DNA of 64,000 nt from CAZIPN01 sp964541225. GTDB lineage: Bacteria; Actinomycetota; Coriobacteriia; Anaerosomatales; JAAXUF01. Position numbers and translations under genes: made by a program. How positions within the stretch are numbered: position 1 is the first letter of the stretch; every line of letters starts with the position of its first letter. Below the pieces are notes generated by a model. It was not told where the DNA came from, did no database searches, and saw only the letters and a list, made by a program, of their open reading frames with translations. This document shows, piece by piece, positions 34,798 through 43,122 of this stretch. The stretch is from positions 1-64,000 of the forward strand of contig CAZIPN010000004.1 of NCBI GenBank assembly GCA_964541225.1, given 5' to 3'.

Positions 34798-35195
34798 AAG
34801 TCGCGTTCGCAACCACTGGCGGCACTGCCGTCGACGAGCACTTTGGGCGGGCCGCAACGTTCGCGGTCTGGGACATCACGCCTGAGGGCGCCGACTTCGC
34901 CGAGCTTCGGCACGTTGCCGAAGGCGACATGGACAGCGAGGTCGTCACGACCCGCGGCATGGGTGACCTGCACGAAGAGGCAATCGCCGCCAAGATCGAG
35001 AAGCTCGCCGACTGCAAGATCGTGTACTTCGCCGAGATCGGCGGGCCCTCGGCAGCCAAGCTCGTGCGACGCGGCATCATGCCGCTGAAGGCTACGACGT
35101 CCAGTGACATCGACGGTCTGGTCGACGACTTGAAGACGGCGTTTCGCGAGCGACCCACGCCCTGGATGCGCAAGGCCCTGCAAGCAGATTCGTGA
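34794..35195 (+). CDS. nifX: NifX/NafY-type FeMo-cofactor binding protein
   Basis: 133 aa from GTG 34794 (AAAGGAG six bases upstream, overlapping the nifEN stop). The single dinitrogenase iron-molybdenum cofactor domain has the family start VKVAFATTGGTAVDEHFGRA, CKIVYFAEIGGPSAAKLVRRGI and a PWMRKAL tail. NifX shuttles NifB-co or the VK-cluster between NifB and NifEN. Position next to nifEN agrees. NifB below lacks a NifX-like tail, so this is the only such domain in the cluster. Confidence 0.93.
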   Translation: MKVAFATTGGTAVDEHFGRAATFAVWDITPEGADFAELRHVAEGDMDSEVVTTRGMGDLHEEAIAAKIEKLADCKIVYFAEIGGPSAAKLVRRGIMPLKATTSSDIDGLVDDLKTAFRERPTPWMRKALQADS

Positions 35196-35228
35196 TCTCA
35201 CACCGTCCCGACAGAGAGAGGAAGCGAC

Positions 35229-35546
35229 ATGAAGATGGTTCGTGCGTTCATCAGGCCAGAAAAGGAGCAGGAGGTCGTCCAGGCGCTGGAAGGCGCGGGG
35301 CACGGCTCGCTCACCAAGATGCCGGTCTTTGGCCGAGGCAAGCAGAAGGGACTGCAGGTCGGTCCCATCTACTACGATGAGCTGCCCAAGACACTGCTCG
35401 TGCTCGTGGTGGAAGACGACGATGCGCCGGGCGTGATCGGCGTGATCGAAGACAAAGCCCGCACCGGGTTCATCGGCGACGGCAAGATCTTCGTCTCGGC
35501 GGTCGAGGAGGCCTACACGATCCGGACCGGCGAGGTGGGACTGTGA
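35229..35546 (+). CDS. nifI1: Nitrogen regulatory PII-family protein NifI1
   Basis: 105 aa, PII fold. The diagnostic T-loop region GRGKQKGLQVGPIYYDELPKTLL belongs to the NifI1 (GlnB-I) subfamily rather than GlnB/GlnK, which carry a uridylylated tyrosine in a different loop; C-loop residues GDGKIFVSAVEEAYTIRTGE bind ATP/2-oxoglutarate. In methanogens and other anaerobes NifI1-NifI2 complexes bind NifDK and switch nitrogenase off in ammonium. Overlaps nifI2 by 4 bp. Confidence 0.95.
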   Translation: MKMVRAFIRPEKEQEVVQALEGAGHGSLTKMPVFGRGKQKGLQVGPIYYDELPKTLLVLVVEDDDAPGVIGVIEDKARTGFIGDGKIFVSAVEEAYTIRTGEVGL

Positions 35547-35968
35547 AGGAGATCACCGCCATCATCCGCCGAGACAAACTGCACGTCACGAAGGAAGCAC
35601 TGGCCGATCTCGGGCTACCGTCGCTGTCCATCCAGAGCGTGGAAGGTCGCGGCAAGCAGCGCGGCGACGTCGCGTGTTCGCTGCAGGACATGGACGAGGA
35701 CGGCCGAACGTGCAACACGACTGTCGTCCCGCTTCTTCCGACGCCATCCGAGTACGCGCTCGAGCACACGCTGCCCAAGGTGCTTCTCTATGTGCCAAAG
35801 CGTCTGCTGACGATCATCGTCGATGACGCCGACGTGCCCCAAGTCGTTGAGACTCTCATCAAGGTGAACCAGACCGGGCAGCCGGGTGACGGCAAGATCT
35901 TCGTCTCGGCGATTGAAGAGGCCACCCGCATTCGCACCGGCGAGCTCGGCGCAGAGGCGGTGGCGTGA
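35543..35968 (+). CDS. nifI2: Nitrogen regulatory PII-family protein NifI2
   Basis: 141 aa, partner of NifI1 in the ammonium switch-off complex. It has the longer T-loop insert characteristic of NifI2, with GRGKQRGDVACSLQDMDED and LPKVLLYVPKRLLTIIVDDADV, and ends with the same nucleotide-binding GDGKIFVSAIEEATRIRTGE. GTG start overlaps the NifI1 stop, so the two are made together. In many anaerobes the pair lies next to nifH; here it follows nifX. Confidence 0.95.
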   Translation: MKEITAIIRRDKLHVTKEALADLGLPSLSIQSVEGRGKQRGDVACSLQDMDEDGRTCNTTVVPLLPTPSEYALEHTLPKVLLYVPKRLLTIIVDDADVPQVVETLIKVNQTGQPGDGKIFVSAIEEATRIRTGELGAEAVA

Positions 35969-35969
35969 G

Positions 35970-36239
35970 ATGACTACCGCCCTGACCCGAGACGGCCGAG
36001 AGTGGGTTCCGGCCTATCTGCTCTCGATCGACTACGACAGCTGCATCGGCTGCGGGCGCTGCTACAAGGTATGCGGCCAGTCGGTGATGGCACCCATGGA
36101 AAAGCCGATCGACGACGATGACGACGAAGACGAGGAATGTGCCACGACGGTGATGAGTGTTGCCGACGCGGGTGCGTGCATCGGCTGTGGCGCGTGCGCT
36201 CGCGTGTGTGCTCGCGGCGCACACAGCTACGTGGCGTAG
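35970..36239 (+). CDS. fdxB: Nif-associated 2[4Fe-4S] ferredoxin (ferredoxin III type)
   Basis: 89 aa. Two cluster motifs, CIGCGRCYKVC and CIGCGACARVC, are separated by an acidic loop (DDDDDEDEE) and CATTVMSVADA. The order and the YKVCGQSVM and ARVCARGAHSY contexts match the nif-specific ferredoxin III family, a probable electron donor to nitrogenase or to cofactor synthesis. ATG lies one base after the nifI2 stop. The second motif ends ARVCARG where many relatives have a proline. Confidence 0.9.
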   Translation: MTTALTRDGREWVPAYLLSIDYDSCIGCGRCYKVCGQSVMAPMEKPIDDDDDEDEECATTVMSVADAGACIGCGACARVCARGAHSYVA

Positions 36240-36296
36240 CGCGAGCCTGTGACCAGCGGCGACGGCATTCGGACCGCTCACAGAAACGCGCTCGCC

Positions 36297-36332
36297 GTTC
36301 CCGGAGCAACGCTCAACGCTACGCTCCGGAAC
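36297..36332 (+). terminator. Hairpin between ferredoxin and nifB
   Basis: GTTCCCGGAGC and GCTCCGGAAC form a 10-bp stem with one bulged C and a 15-nt loop. There is no T-tract, so it could be a partial terminator or an RNA-processing/stabilising stem separating the structural genes from nifB-mod. Confidence 0.55.
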
Positions 36333-36365
36333 CTGTACGCTTGTTCCAGCCGAGGAGGACGAACC

Positions 36366-37280
36366 ATGGACAGCATATCGGCCACGGCGTGCAGCTCGAA
36401 GGCCAACGAGCGCTTGGTGATGGCCACGCATCCGTGCTTCTCGGCGGACGCGCACCGCACGACCGGGCGCATTCACCTGCCGGTTGCGCCTGAGTGCAAT
36501 ATCCAGTGCGGCTACTGCGTGCGCAAGTACGACTGTGTGAACGAGTCGCGTCCCGGTGTTGCGAGCATCGTGCTCACGCCCGAGCAGGCGCTTGAGCGGG
36601 TGCGCGCGGTTGTCGAACGGGGCGGGACGCGGATCGCCGCGGTTGGCATCGCGGGTCCAGGCGAGCCGCTCGCCAACGAGGCGACGTTTGAGACGCTCGG
36701 TCTCGTTCGCCGAGAGTACCCCGAGGCGATTCTGTGCGTGTCCACCAACGGCCTTGCGCTTTCAGATCGCATAGCCGATCTCGTGGCCGTAGGCGTGCGC
36801 AGCCTGACCGTCACCATCAACGCCGTGATGCCCGAGACCGCCGAGGCGATCTATGCGTGGGTGGGCGGGCCTGGCGGCGAGCGACTCAAGGGCGAAGACG
36901 CGGCGCGACATCTTCTCGAGCGTCAATGGCAGGGGCTGGCTCAGGCGGTCGCCGCCGGTCTCGTGGTGAAGGTGAACTCGGTGCTGATTCCGGGCGTTAA
37001 TGAGGACGAATTGCCGGCGATTGCGATGTTCGCGCACGAGCGCGGCGCGCATCTGTCCAATGTTCTCCCGCTCATCGCGCAGGGGAGGTTTCGTGCAGTG
37101 GTGCCGCCGACAGTGGCGCAAATCCACGCAATCCGCGACGCTTGTGGGGAGTACCTGCCGCAGATGACGCACTGCAATCAGTGCCGGGCGGATGCTTGCG
37201 GGTTGATCGGCAAGGATCGTGACATGGAGACAGAGACCCTTTTTGCTCGGCTCGGAGACGAATACTGCGAGGCGGTGTAG
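36366..37280 (+). CDS. nifB: FeMo-cofactor biosynthesis radical SAM protein NifB
   Basis: 304 aa from the ATG at 36366 (GAGGAGGAC upstream). Makes NifB-co, the 8Fe core with a central carbide, using SAM. The radical SAM motif is C-N-I-Q-C-G-Y-C, with AGPGEPLANEATFETL, STNGLAL and TINAVMPETAEAIYAWV downstream, and two late cysteine ligands in THCNQCRADACGLIG. It is the short type without the C-terminal NifX-like domain, known mostly from archaea and anaerobic bacteria. The stop is two bases from modA. Confidence 0.97.
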   Translation: MDSISATACSSKANERLVMATHPCFSADAHRTTGRIHLPVAPECNIQCGYCVRKYDCVNESRPGVASIVLTPEQALERVRAVVERGGTRIAAVGIAGPGEPLANEATFETLGLVRREYPEAILCVSTNGLALSDRIADLVAVGVRSLTVTINAVMPETAEAIYAWVGGPGGERLKGEDAARHLLERQWQGLAQAVAAGLVVKVNSVLIPGVNEDELPAIAMFAHERGAHLSNVLPLIAQGRFRAVVPPTVAQIHAIRDACGEYLPQMTHCNQCRADACGLIGKDRDMETETLFARLGDEYCEAV

Positions 37281-37282
37281 GG

Positions 37283-38122
37283 ATGAGGCGAACTGCGGGG
37301 ATCGCTCGCGTCGCGCGAATGGCGATGATGCTCGGCGCGACACTCAGCGCGCTCGCGCTTGCGATGCTCGCCGCCGGGTGCGTCGCGTCGCACAACAGCA
37401 CGACGGCACCGTCTCCGGCGCACGGCGCTCCCGTCGAACTCAACATCTCGGCGGCCGCCACACTCAAGAGCGTGCTCACGAGCGTCGCACCGGCGTTCGA
37501 GAGAACCAACGGCGTCAAGCTTGTCATCAACTACGGGGCTTCCGGCGTGCTCATGAAGCAGATCGAGGCGGGGGCGCCAGCCGACGTCTTCCTTTCGGCG
37601 AGTCCGGTACAGATCGACGCTCTGACTGCCGAGAGGATCATATCCGCCGACACAACCATGACGTTTGCCGGCAACGATCTCGTGATTCTCGTGGCCAAAG
37701 GCAATCCCAAGGGCATTCACGGGCCGGCGGATCTCGCGAACGCGGTCAAGCTCACGACAGGGGATCCCGCTACCGCCCCGCATGGCACCAAGGCCAAGGA
37801 GTGGCTGACCGGTCTCGGGCTTTGGGACACACTGCTGCCGAAGTTCGTCTACGCCGCAAATGCGGCGCAGACCGACGATTTCGTGGCTCGCGGAGAAGTT
37901 GACGCAGGCATAGGCTTTGCAAGTGATGCAAAGGGGCGTTCGGACATCGAGGTTGCCTACACTGTCCCCGCAGGCCAGATCAAGCCGGTGAGGTACGTTG
38001 CGGCGCCGATCGAGGGGACCTCTCAAGCCGAGCTTGCCAGTCAGTTTGTGACGTATATGCTTTCACCTGAGGTTCAGTCAGCCCTCGTCAAGGCCGGTTT
38101 CAAGGCGGCTCCAGCGAAATAG
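37283..38122 (+). CDS. modA: Molybdate-binding lipoprotein ModA
   Basis: 279-aa ABC substrate-binding protein. Lipobox LAAGC places the lipid-anchored Cys near residue 33. Oxyanion-binding motifs are ISAAATLKSVL, YGASGVLMKQIEAGAPADVF, TGDPATAPHGTKAKEWL and the late GIGFASDAK tyrosine/serine region. It captures molybdate outside the cell. Directly coupled to nifB, so molybdate uptake is made together with nitrogenase. Confidence 0.95.
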   Translation: MRRTAGIARVARMAMMLGATLSALALAMLAAGCVASHNSTTAPSPAHGAPVELNISAAATLKSVLTSVAPAFERTNGVKLVINYGASGVLMKQIEAGAPADVFLSASPVQIDALTAERIISADTTMTFAGNDLVILVAKGNPKGIHGPADLANAVKLTTGDPATAPHGTKAKEWLTGLGLWDTLLPKFVYAANAAQTDDFVARGEVDAGIGFASDAKGRSDIEVAYTVPAGQIKPVRYVAAPIEGTSQAELASQFVTYMLSPEVQSALVKAGFKAAPAK

Positions 38123-38189
38123 GGCTGGTGCCGACGGGATCGATCCGGCATCGAATGCGGCAGTCTCGCCCAGCGAGAGGAGGTGCACC

Positions 38190-38867
38190 GTGGACATGTC
38201 GACCATAGCGTTTCCGCTGCGGCTCTCGTTGCAGGTCGCGGGCGTCTCCACGGTGTTCGTGGCGCTGATCGGCGTGCCGCTCGCGTACGTGCTTGCCACA
38301 AAGAAGTTCCCCGGCAAGCAGGTCGCCGATGTCGCGGTGATGCTGCCGATGGTCTTGCCGCCGATCGTCACCGGCTACTACCTGCTGCTCATCATCGGCA
38401 AGAACGGCCTCTTCGGGCATTTCATGCAGGCGGTCACGGGCACAGCCGTTGGGCTGACATTCACGTGGCAAGCGGCGGCGATCGCGTCGTTCGCGATATC
38501 GCTTCCTCTCGGCGTGACGACCGCGCGCGCGGCGATCTCGGCAGTTGATCCCGCTCACGGAGACGCGTCGCGCACGCTCGGACGCTCGGAGATCGAGACT
38601 GCGCTGTTCGTGGTGATCCCACTTGCAGCTCGCGGCATCATCGCTGGGCTCGCGCTGTCGTTCGCTCGCGCGGTGGGTGAGTTCGGCGCCACCATCATGG
38701 TGGCTGGCAACATTCCTGGGCGCACGAATACCATGGCGCTCGAGGTCTACAACGCTGTCATCTACGGCGATTGGCGAACGGCGACCATGCTGGTTGTCGT
38801 GTTCACCGTCGTGTCCGCTGTCGTTCTGCTCGGCGCGACGAAACTCAGCGCGGCGGTCGTGCAATGA
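38190..38867 (+). CDS. modB: Molybdate ABC transporter permease ModB
   Basis: 225 aa with five transmembrane helices. The EAA loop reads DPAHGDASRTLGRSEIETALFVVIPLAARGIIAGLALSF, here split as DASRTLGRSEIETALF and IPLAARGIIAG, followed by ARAVGEFGATIMVAGNIPG, the ModB hallmark. GTG at 38190 follows GGAGGTG; ATG 38196 is alternative. Overlaps modC by 4 bp. Confidence 0.95.
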   Translation: MDMSTIAFPLRLSLQVAGVSTVFVALIGVPLAYVLATKKFPGKQVADVAVMLPMVLPPIVTGYYLLLIIGKNGLFGHFMQAVTGTAVGLTFTWQAAAIASFAISLPLGVTTARAAISAVDPAHGDASRTLGRSEIETALFVVIPLAARGIIAGLALSFARAVGEFGATIMVAGNIPGRTNTMALEVYNAVIYGDWRTATMLVVVFTVVSAVVLLGATKLSAAVVQ

Positions 38868-39652
38868 GCGCACTCTCGGTGACATTGCGCAAGAAGCTGC
38901 CTGGTTTCGACCTCGACGTCGGATGGGCCGTGCGCGATGGCTTCACGGTGCTCTTTGGCTATTCGGGCGCGGGCAAGTCGCTGACGCTATCGATGATCGC
39001 AGGAACGCTGCGCCCGGATGAGGGCCGCGTCGTCCTCGGCGGCGAGAGTCTGTGCGACACGCGCGCTGGAGTCTGGGTGCCTGCGCAGAAGCGACGCATC
39101 GGCTACGTGTCGCAGGGCTCACAGCTCTTCCCGCACATGACGGTGGTCGGCAACGTCGAGTACGCGCTCAAGTCCACCCCACGTAAGGAGCGTCGCCCCC
39201 GCGCGACGGAGCTGCTCGAACGGTTGCGGGTTGTCGAACTTGCCGACAAACGCCCGCACGAGCTGTCCGGCGGTCAGAAGCAGCGGTGCGCGCTCGCGCG
39301 GGCCTTGGCGCTCGAACCCCAGGCACTCTTGCTCGATGAGCCACTCTCTGCACTTGACCTGCCGATTCGCGTGGAGATGCGCGAGCTGCTGCGCGCGGTC
39401 CAGCGCGACACAGGTGTTCCCTTCGTGATGGTCACGCACGACTTGGTCGAGGCGTGCACGCTTGCCGACACGCTCGTGGTCTACTCAGGAACGGGTGCTG
39501 TTCAGGTCGGTTCGCCTGCAGAACTCGTGGGCAATCCCGCAACGCCAGAGATACGCAAGCTCCTGCACGCGATGGAAGTACCGGAGGCCGTGTTCGATCA
39601 GGCACGCGCCCCCCGGCTCGTCACATCCCGCCGAGAGGAACACGTCGCATGA
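38864..39652 (+). CDS. modC: Molybdate ABC transporter ATP-binding protein ModC
   Basis: 262 aa. Walker A GYSGAGKS, signature LSGGQKQR, Walker B ALLLDEPLSALD, H-loop VTHDLVEA. The C-terminal Mop domains found in longer ModC proteins are missing; a free-standing mop gene overlaps its stop by 4 bp and probably supplies that function. ATG 38864 overlaps the modB stop. Confidence 0.95.
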   Translation: MSALSVTLRKKLPGFDLDVGWAVRDGFTVLFGYSGAGKSLTLSMIAGTLRPDEGRVVLGGESLCDTRAGVWVPAQKRRIGYVSQGSQLFPHMTVVGNVEYALKSTPRKERRPRATELLERLRVVELADKRPHELSGGQKQRCALARALALEPQALLLDEPLSALDLPIRVEMRELLRAVQRDTGVPFVMVTHDLVEACTLADTLVVYSGTGAVQVGSPAELVGNPATPEIRKLLHAMEVPEAVFDQARAPRLVTSRREEHVA

Positions 39653-39858
39653 AGCTCTCAGCCAGAAACCAGCTTGCCGGTACGGTCGCTTCCGTAACGC
39701 GCGGTCCCGTGACCTCGCTCGTCAAGATCGACATTGGGGGCGGTCAGCACATCGGCGCGACACTCACGACCGAGGCCGCCGACGAACTCAATCTGACCGC
39801 TGGCACATCTGTGACTGCCGTGTTCAAAGCGAGTGCGGTTATCATCGGGGTGGAGTAG
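39649..39858 (+). CDS. mop: Molybdopterin-type oxyanion binding protein (molbindin, Mop)
   Basis: 69 aa, one Mop/TOBE domain: SARNQLAGTVASVTRGPVTSLVKI, split here by SARNQLAGTV, and the molybdate-binding GASLTTEAADELNLTAG-like stretch (GATLTTEAADELNL). Molbindins assemble as hexamers that store molybdate in the cytoplasm. ATG overlaps the modC stop. Last gene of the nif-mod operon. Confidence 0.93.
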   Translation: MKLSARNQLAGTVASVTRGPVTSLVKIDIGGGQHIGATLTTEAADELNLTAGTSVTAVFKASAVIIGVE

Positions 39859-39946
39859 GCGTCGTCTGCGGGTAGCAGCGCTTGCGCGGCCGCCGGAGGC
39901 CACTCCGTACCGCGTCGGTGTCGGCGACAATCGCAGGAGCAAGAAG

Positions 39947-40414
39947 ATGTCTGTAGCTCTCACGCCTATCGGCGTGATCCACACCCCGTTCGCCACGAAG
40001 CAAGACGCGCCCATTCAAGGTGCGTTTCACCCCGAGCACGAAGGCACGGTCGAGGTTCTTCCCGAGTTCGAAGAGGGACTCTACGACATCGACGGATTCT
40101 CGCACCTGTTCCTCATCTATCAGTTCGATCGGGCGATTGAGGCGCAGATGCGACGGCCGACGTTTCTCAGCGACGAGGAGCACGGGCTGTTCGCCACCCG
40201 ACATCCCGCACGACCAAACCCGATCGGGCTCACGGTTGTGCGACTGCTCGCCCGCGAGGGCACGCGCTTGACCGTCGGCGGCATCGACGTGCTCGATGGG
40301 ACCCCGCTCTTCGACATCAAGCCATACATCCCGCGCTTCGACTGTTTCCCCGACGCCACTGAGGGCTGGTTCGCGGGCGTGACCAACCGGCCAAAGCCCC
40401 CCGGACGCGAGTAG
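39947..40414 (+). CDS. trmO: tRNA (adenine-N6)-methyltransferase TrmO / TsaA family
   Basis: 155 aa, single TsaA beta-barrel with PIGVIHTPF, GAFHPEHEGTVEVLPEFEEGL, DIDGFSHLFLIYQF, FATRHPARPNPIGLTVVRLL and the C-terminal DIKPYIPRFDCFPD. TrmO methylates t6A37 of some tRNAs using SAM. ATG has AGGAG eight bases upstream. TsaA-fold proteins are often found near mod genes; a direct role in molybdenum metabolism has not been shown to my knowledge. Placed 88 bp after mop, probably on the same transcript. Confidence 0.9.
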   Translation: MSVALTPIGVIHTPFATKQDAPIQGAFHPEHEGTVEVLPEFEEGLYDIDGFSHLFLIYQFDRAIEAQMRRPTFLSDEEHGLFATRHPARPNPIGLTVVRLLAREGTRLTVGGIDVLDGTPLFDIKPYIPRFDCFPDATEGWFAGVTNRPKPPGRE

Positions 40415-40426
40415 TAGACACGACGA

Positions 40427-40461
40427 AGCCCCGCTGCGGAGGGGGTGGTCGCCTCGGGGCT
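40427..40461 (+). terminator. Terminator-like hairpin after trmO
   Basis: AGCCCCG (40427-40433) and CGGGGCT (40455-40461) pair over a G-rich 21-nt loop, 12 bp after the trmO stop. It is a likely end of the nif-mod-trmO transcript. No T-tract. Confidence 0.6.
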
Positions 40462-40662
40462 CCGTTGCGAATGGGGGGCAGATGAGACCGGTGTACATCT
40501 GCGCCAGGGGGATTGGCTAATCACATCCCATTCGCTATCGCTAGGACTTGCCCTGACCGGGCAGTGAAGAAACGCATGGCCCGTGCTATTGGACGGGAGG
40601 AGCAACATCTTCGACCAGCGGATACAATTGGTGTACGAGCGCGTGTCGGAGGGGTGGGTGCG

Positions 40663-41349
40663 ATGGCTATCGTTGACAGGCAGCACTACGCGTTGCAGAC
40701 AATCTTCTCCTTTTTCTTGGGTCTGATGGTGCTTGCGTTCATCGGCGTGGGGGTGAATACCTTCTACCAATCGCCCGAGGAACGGCTCCAGCCGCAGCAG
40801 ACCAAGATCGAGCGCCAAATGGATGCGATCAACACCAAGACCGACAACCGCAGTCTCACTGCTACCGAGCAGGCGCAGATGGACACGCTGACCACGCAAC
40901 AGAATCGACTGCAGGACGAGGTCGACGCCGACATGAAGACGTGGGCGCGCAATACGAGCATCGTCCTGGTGATCTTCGCGACGCTGGTTCTCGTGATTTC
41001 TCTTATCCGAAGCGATCAGCTACGCGTTCTGTCCAACGGGCTGCTGCTGGGCGGCTTGTTCACGATGCTGTACGGCACCGGCTGGGTGATCTTCAGCGGC
41101 AACTCGGTGGCGCGGTTTGTTGTGATCGCGTTCGCGCTTGTGGTCGCGATTGGCCTGGGCTACGTGAAGTTCGTCTGGCAGCGCGCGAGCAAGGCACCTG
41201 CCGAGAGCCCCGCGAGTGCGCAGGGAGTGGCGCCTGCCCAGGAGTCGGCCGCCTATGCCGAGCTGACTGCGCGCGTGGCAGCGCTCGAGGAGCGGGCCAC
41301 CGCCGCCGCGTCGGCGCTCGGTGGGGGACAGCCACCCAAGCCGCAGTAG
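40663..41349 (+). CDS. Membrane protein of unknown function with coiled-coil loop
   Basis: 228 aa from ATG 40663 with GGAGGGG upstream. Transmembrane helix at about 12-34; a charged extracytoplasmic coiled coil (residues 45-85, with many Gln/Lys/Asp); three further helices at about 95-115, 125-143 and 150-167; then an Ala/Glu-rich C-terminus with a final coiled coil (YAELTARVAALEERATAAASA). No family recognised. TACAAT at 40623-40628 is a possible -10. Convergent with nifA. Confidence 0.7.
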   Translation: MAIVDRQHYALQTIFSFFLGLMVLAFIGVGVNTFYQSPEERLQPQQTKIERQMDAINTKTDNRSLTATEQAQMDTLTTQQNRLQDEVDADMKTWARNTSIVLVIFATLVLVISLIRSDQLRVLSNGLLLGGLFTMLYGTGWVIFSGNSVARFVVIAFALVVAIGLGYVKFVWQRASKAPAESPASAQGVAPAQESAAYAELTARVAALEERATAAASALGGGQPPKPQ

Positions 41350-41379
41350 CGTGCCGCGGCGTTGTTGGCCGTTGGCGAG

Positions 41380-42912
41380 TCAGCCGGCCTCGAGGTCGTA
41401 CTTGCGCACCTTGTAGCCGAGCTGTCGAGCGGTCACGCCAAGTTCCCTCGCGGCTTTGGCTTGCACATACGCGTGTCTGCGTAGTGCGCTGACGATCCGC
41501 CGCCGCTCGAGCGCCTCGACTTCGTCTTCGAGCGACATGCCCGCAGTATCTGACTCAGGAAGATCGTGCATGAGGAGGTGCATCGGCAGGTCACTCGGCT
41601 GGATCACGTCGTCATCCGCGAGCACGACGAGCCGCTGGATCGTGTTCTCCAGCTCGCGAATATTGCCTGGCCACGGATAGTGCAGCAGCAGCCGCAGTGT
41701 CTCTGGCGCCAGCGTCACGACGCGCCCGGCGAGCTGGCTGAAGCGCTCGAGGAAGTGCTCGACGAGCAGCACGATGTCTTCTCGGCGGTCGCGCAACGCC
41801 GGCAAGAAGACGGGCACGACGTTGAGGCGCCAGTACAGGTCCTCGCGGAAGTCGCCGGCCTTGGTCATCTGCTCGAGATCGCGGTTAGTTGCCGAGACGA
41901 TGCGTGCGTCGGTGGTCAGCGTCTTGGTGCCGCCCAGTCGCTCGAATGTTCGCTCCTGCAGCACGCGCAGCAGCTTGGCCTGCAATGCCGGCGACACGTC
42001 ACCTACCTCGTCGAGGAAGATGGTGCCCCCGCGGGCCAGCTCGAAGCGACCTTGCTTGCTCGCAACGGCGCCGGTGAATGCGCCTTTCTCGTAGCCGAAC
42101 AGCTCAGCCTCTAGCAGGTTTTCCGGAAGTGCGGCGCAGTTGATCGCGATGAACGGTCCCTTCGCGCGCAACCCCTGGTAGTGCAGCGCGTGCGCGATCA
42201 GTTCCTTGCCGGTGCCGCTTTCTCCGCGCAATAGCACGGTGGCCTGCGACGCCGCGACCTTGGCGACGACGCGAAAGACCTCTTGCATCGCATCGGAGTC
42301 GCCAATGATGTTGGGCAGTGAGTACCGTCCGCGCAACTCTCGGCGCAGGCTCTCGCGCTTCTCGACCTCGCTCTGATACGTCCAGTAGAGCCGCACAGCA
42401 TGGGCGATGATCGATGCGACGATCTCGAGCACACGCACGTCCTCGTCGAGAGCGACCTTCTCGTCGCCGAACACGCGGTCTGCCGAGAGCACGCCGAGCA
42501 CCTCGCCGCGCAGCACGATTGGCACGCTGATGAAGGCGATGTCGGCGCGAGCCGGTCGCGACTCGGTGCGGTTCAGGAACAGGGGTTCCTCTCCGATGTT
42601 GGGCACGACCATCGTCTTGCCGCTGCTCACCACCCGGCCCACCACGCCCTCGCCGACGCGGTAGATGCCGCGCGCGATCTCGGCCCGGGTCAGACCGTGA
42701 GCCGCAGCAATACGCAGTTCTCGCGTCTGGGGGTGCACGAGCGCCACGGTGCCACGTTTCAGGTCGAGGCCCTCGGAGAGCACTCGCATCGTCTTGCGCA
42801 GGTTCCTGTCTATGTCGAAGCTCGAGACCATCGTTTGGCTGACTTGCAGCAGAGCGGCAAGCTCGTCGATGCGAGGGGACGATTCGACGTGGGATGTCTT
42901 CTTCGGCGTCAT
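41380..42912 (-). CDS. nifA: NifA-type sigma-54-dependent transcriptional activator
   Basis: 510 aa. GAF domain at about 20-180, AAA+ domain at about 205-430 with Walker A RGESGTGKE, the sigma-54-contacting GAFTGA loop (YEKGAFTGAV), Walker B GTIFLDEVGD and R-finger FREDLYWRL, then a Fis-type helix-turn-helix (VQAKAARELGVTARQLGYKVRKY). The C-terminal HTH sequence is very close to that of NifA. The interdomain linker (ESDTAGMSLEDEVEALERR) has no cysteines, unlike the redox-sensitive rhizobial NifA. No clear ribosome site precedes the ATG. It is the only activator in the window for the sigma-54 nif promoter. Confidence 0.9.
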   Translation of the reverse strand: MTPKKTSHVESSPRIDELAALLQVSQTMVSSFDIDRNLRKTMRVLSEGLDLKRGTVALVHPQTRELRIAAAHGLTRAEIARGIYRVGEGVVGRVVSSGKTMVVPNIGEEPLFLNRTESRPARADIAFISVPIVLRGEVLGVLSADRVFGDEKVALDEDVRVLEIVASIIAHAVRLYWTYQSEVEKRESLRRELRGRYSLPNIIGDSDAMQEVFRVVAKVAASQATVLLRGESGTGKELIAHALHYQGLRAKGPFIAINCAALPENLLEAELFGYEKGAFTGAVASKQGRFELARGGTIFLDEVGDVSPALQAKLLRVLQERTFERLGGTKTLTTDARIVSATNRDLEQMTKAGDFREDLYWRLNVVPVFLPALRDRREDIVLLVEHFLERFSQLAGRVVTLAPETLRLLLHYPWPGNIRELENTIQRLVVLADDDVIQPSDLPMHLLMHDLPESDTAGMSLEDEVEALERRRIVSALRRHAYVQAKAARELGVTARQLGYKVRKYDLEAG

Positions 42913-42935
42913 GGCAATGAGTCAACCACGGTCTT

Positions 42936-42966
42936 GTTTCGAGTGAATGGCCAAGCCGTTTCGAGT
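42936..42966 (-). promoter_or_regulatory. Direct repeat in the nifA upstream region
   Basis: On the nifA strand ACTCGAAAC occurs twice, at 42958-42966 and 42936-42944, with a 22-bp period, i.e. two turns of the helix on one face. It lies 24-54 bp ahead of the nifA start and may be an operator. No sigma-54 promoter is found here. Confidence 0.4.
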
Positions 42967-43122
42967 TGGCGTTTGCCGAAGGGTGGACAGGAGCCAGCCG
43001 AATAACGCCGCATGCCCTGCCGCATGCGGACGTTCGCACACGAACTCAGCACGGCGTTCACGCCGCGTTCACGGCATCAGGCGATACCTAGGGGAGTATC
43101 CGCATCGGCATTGGAGAGAGCC

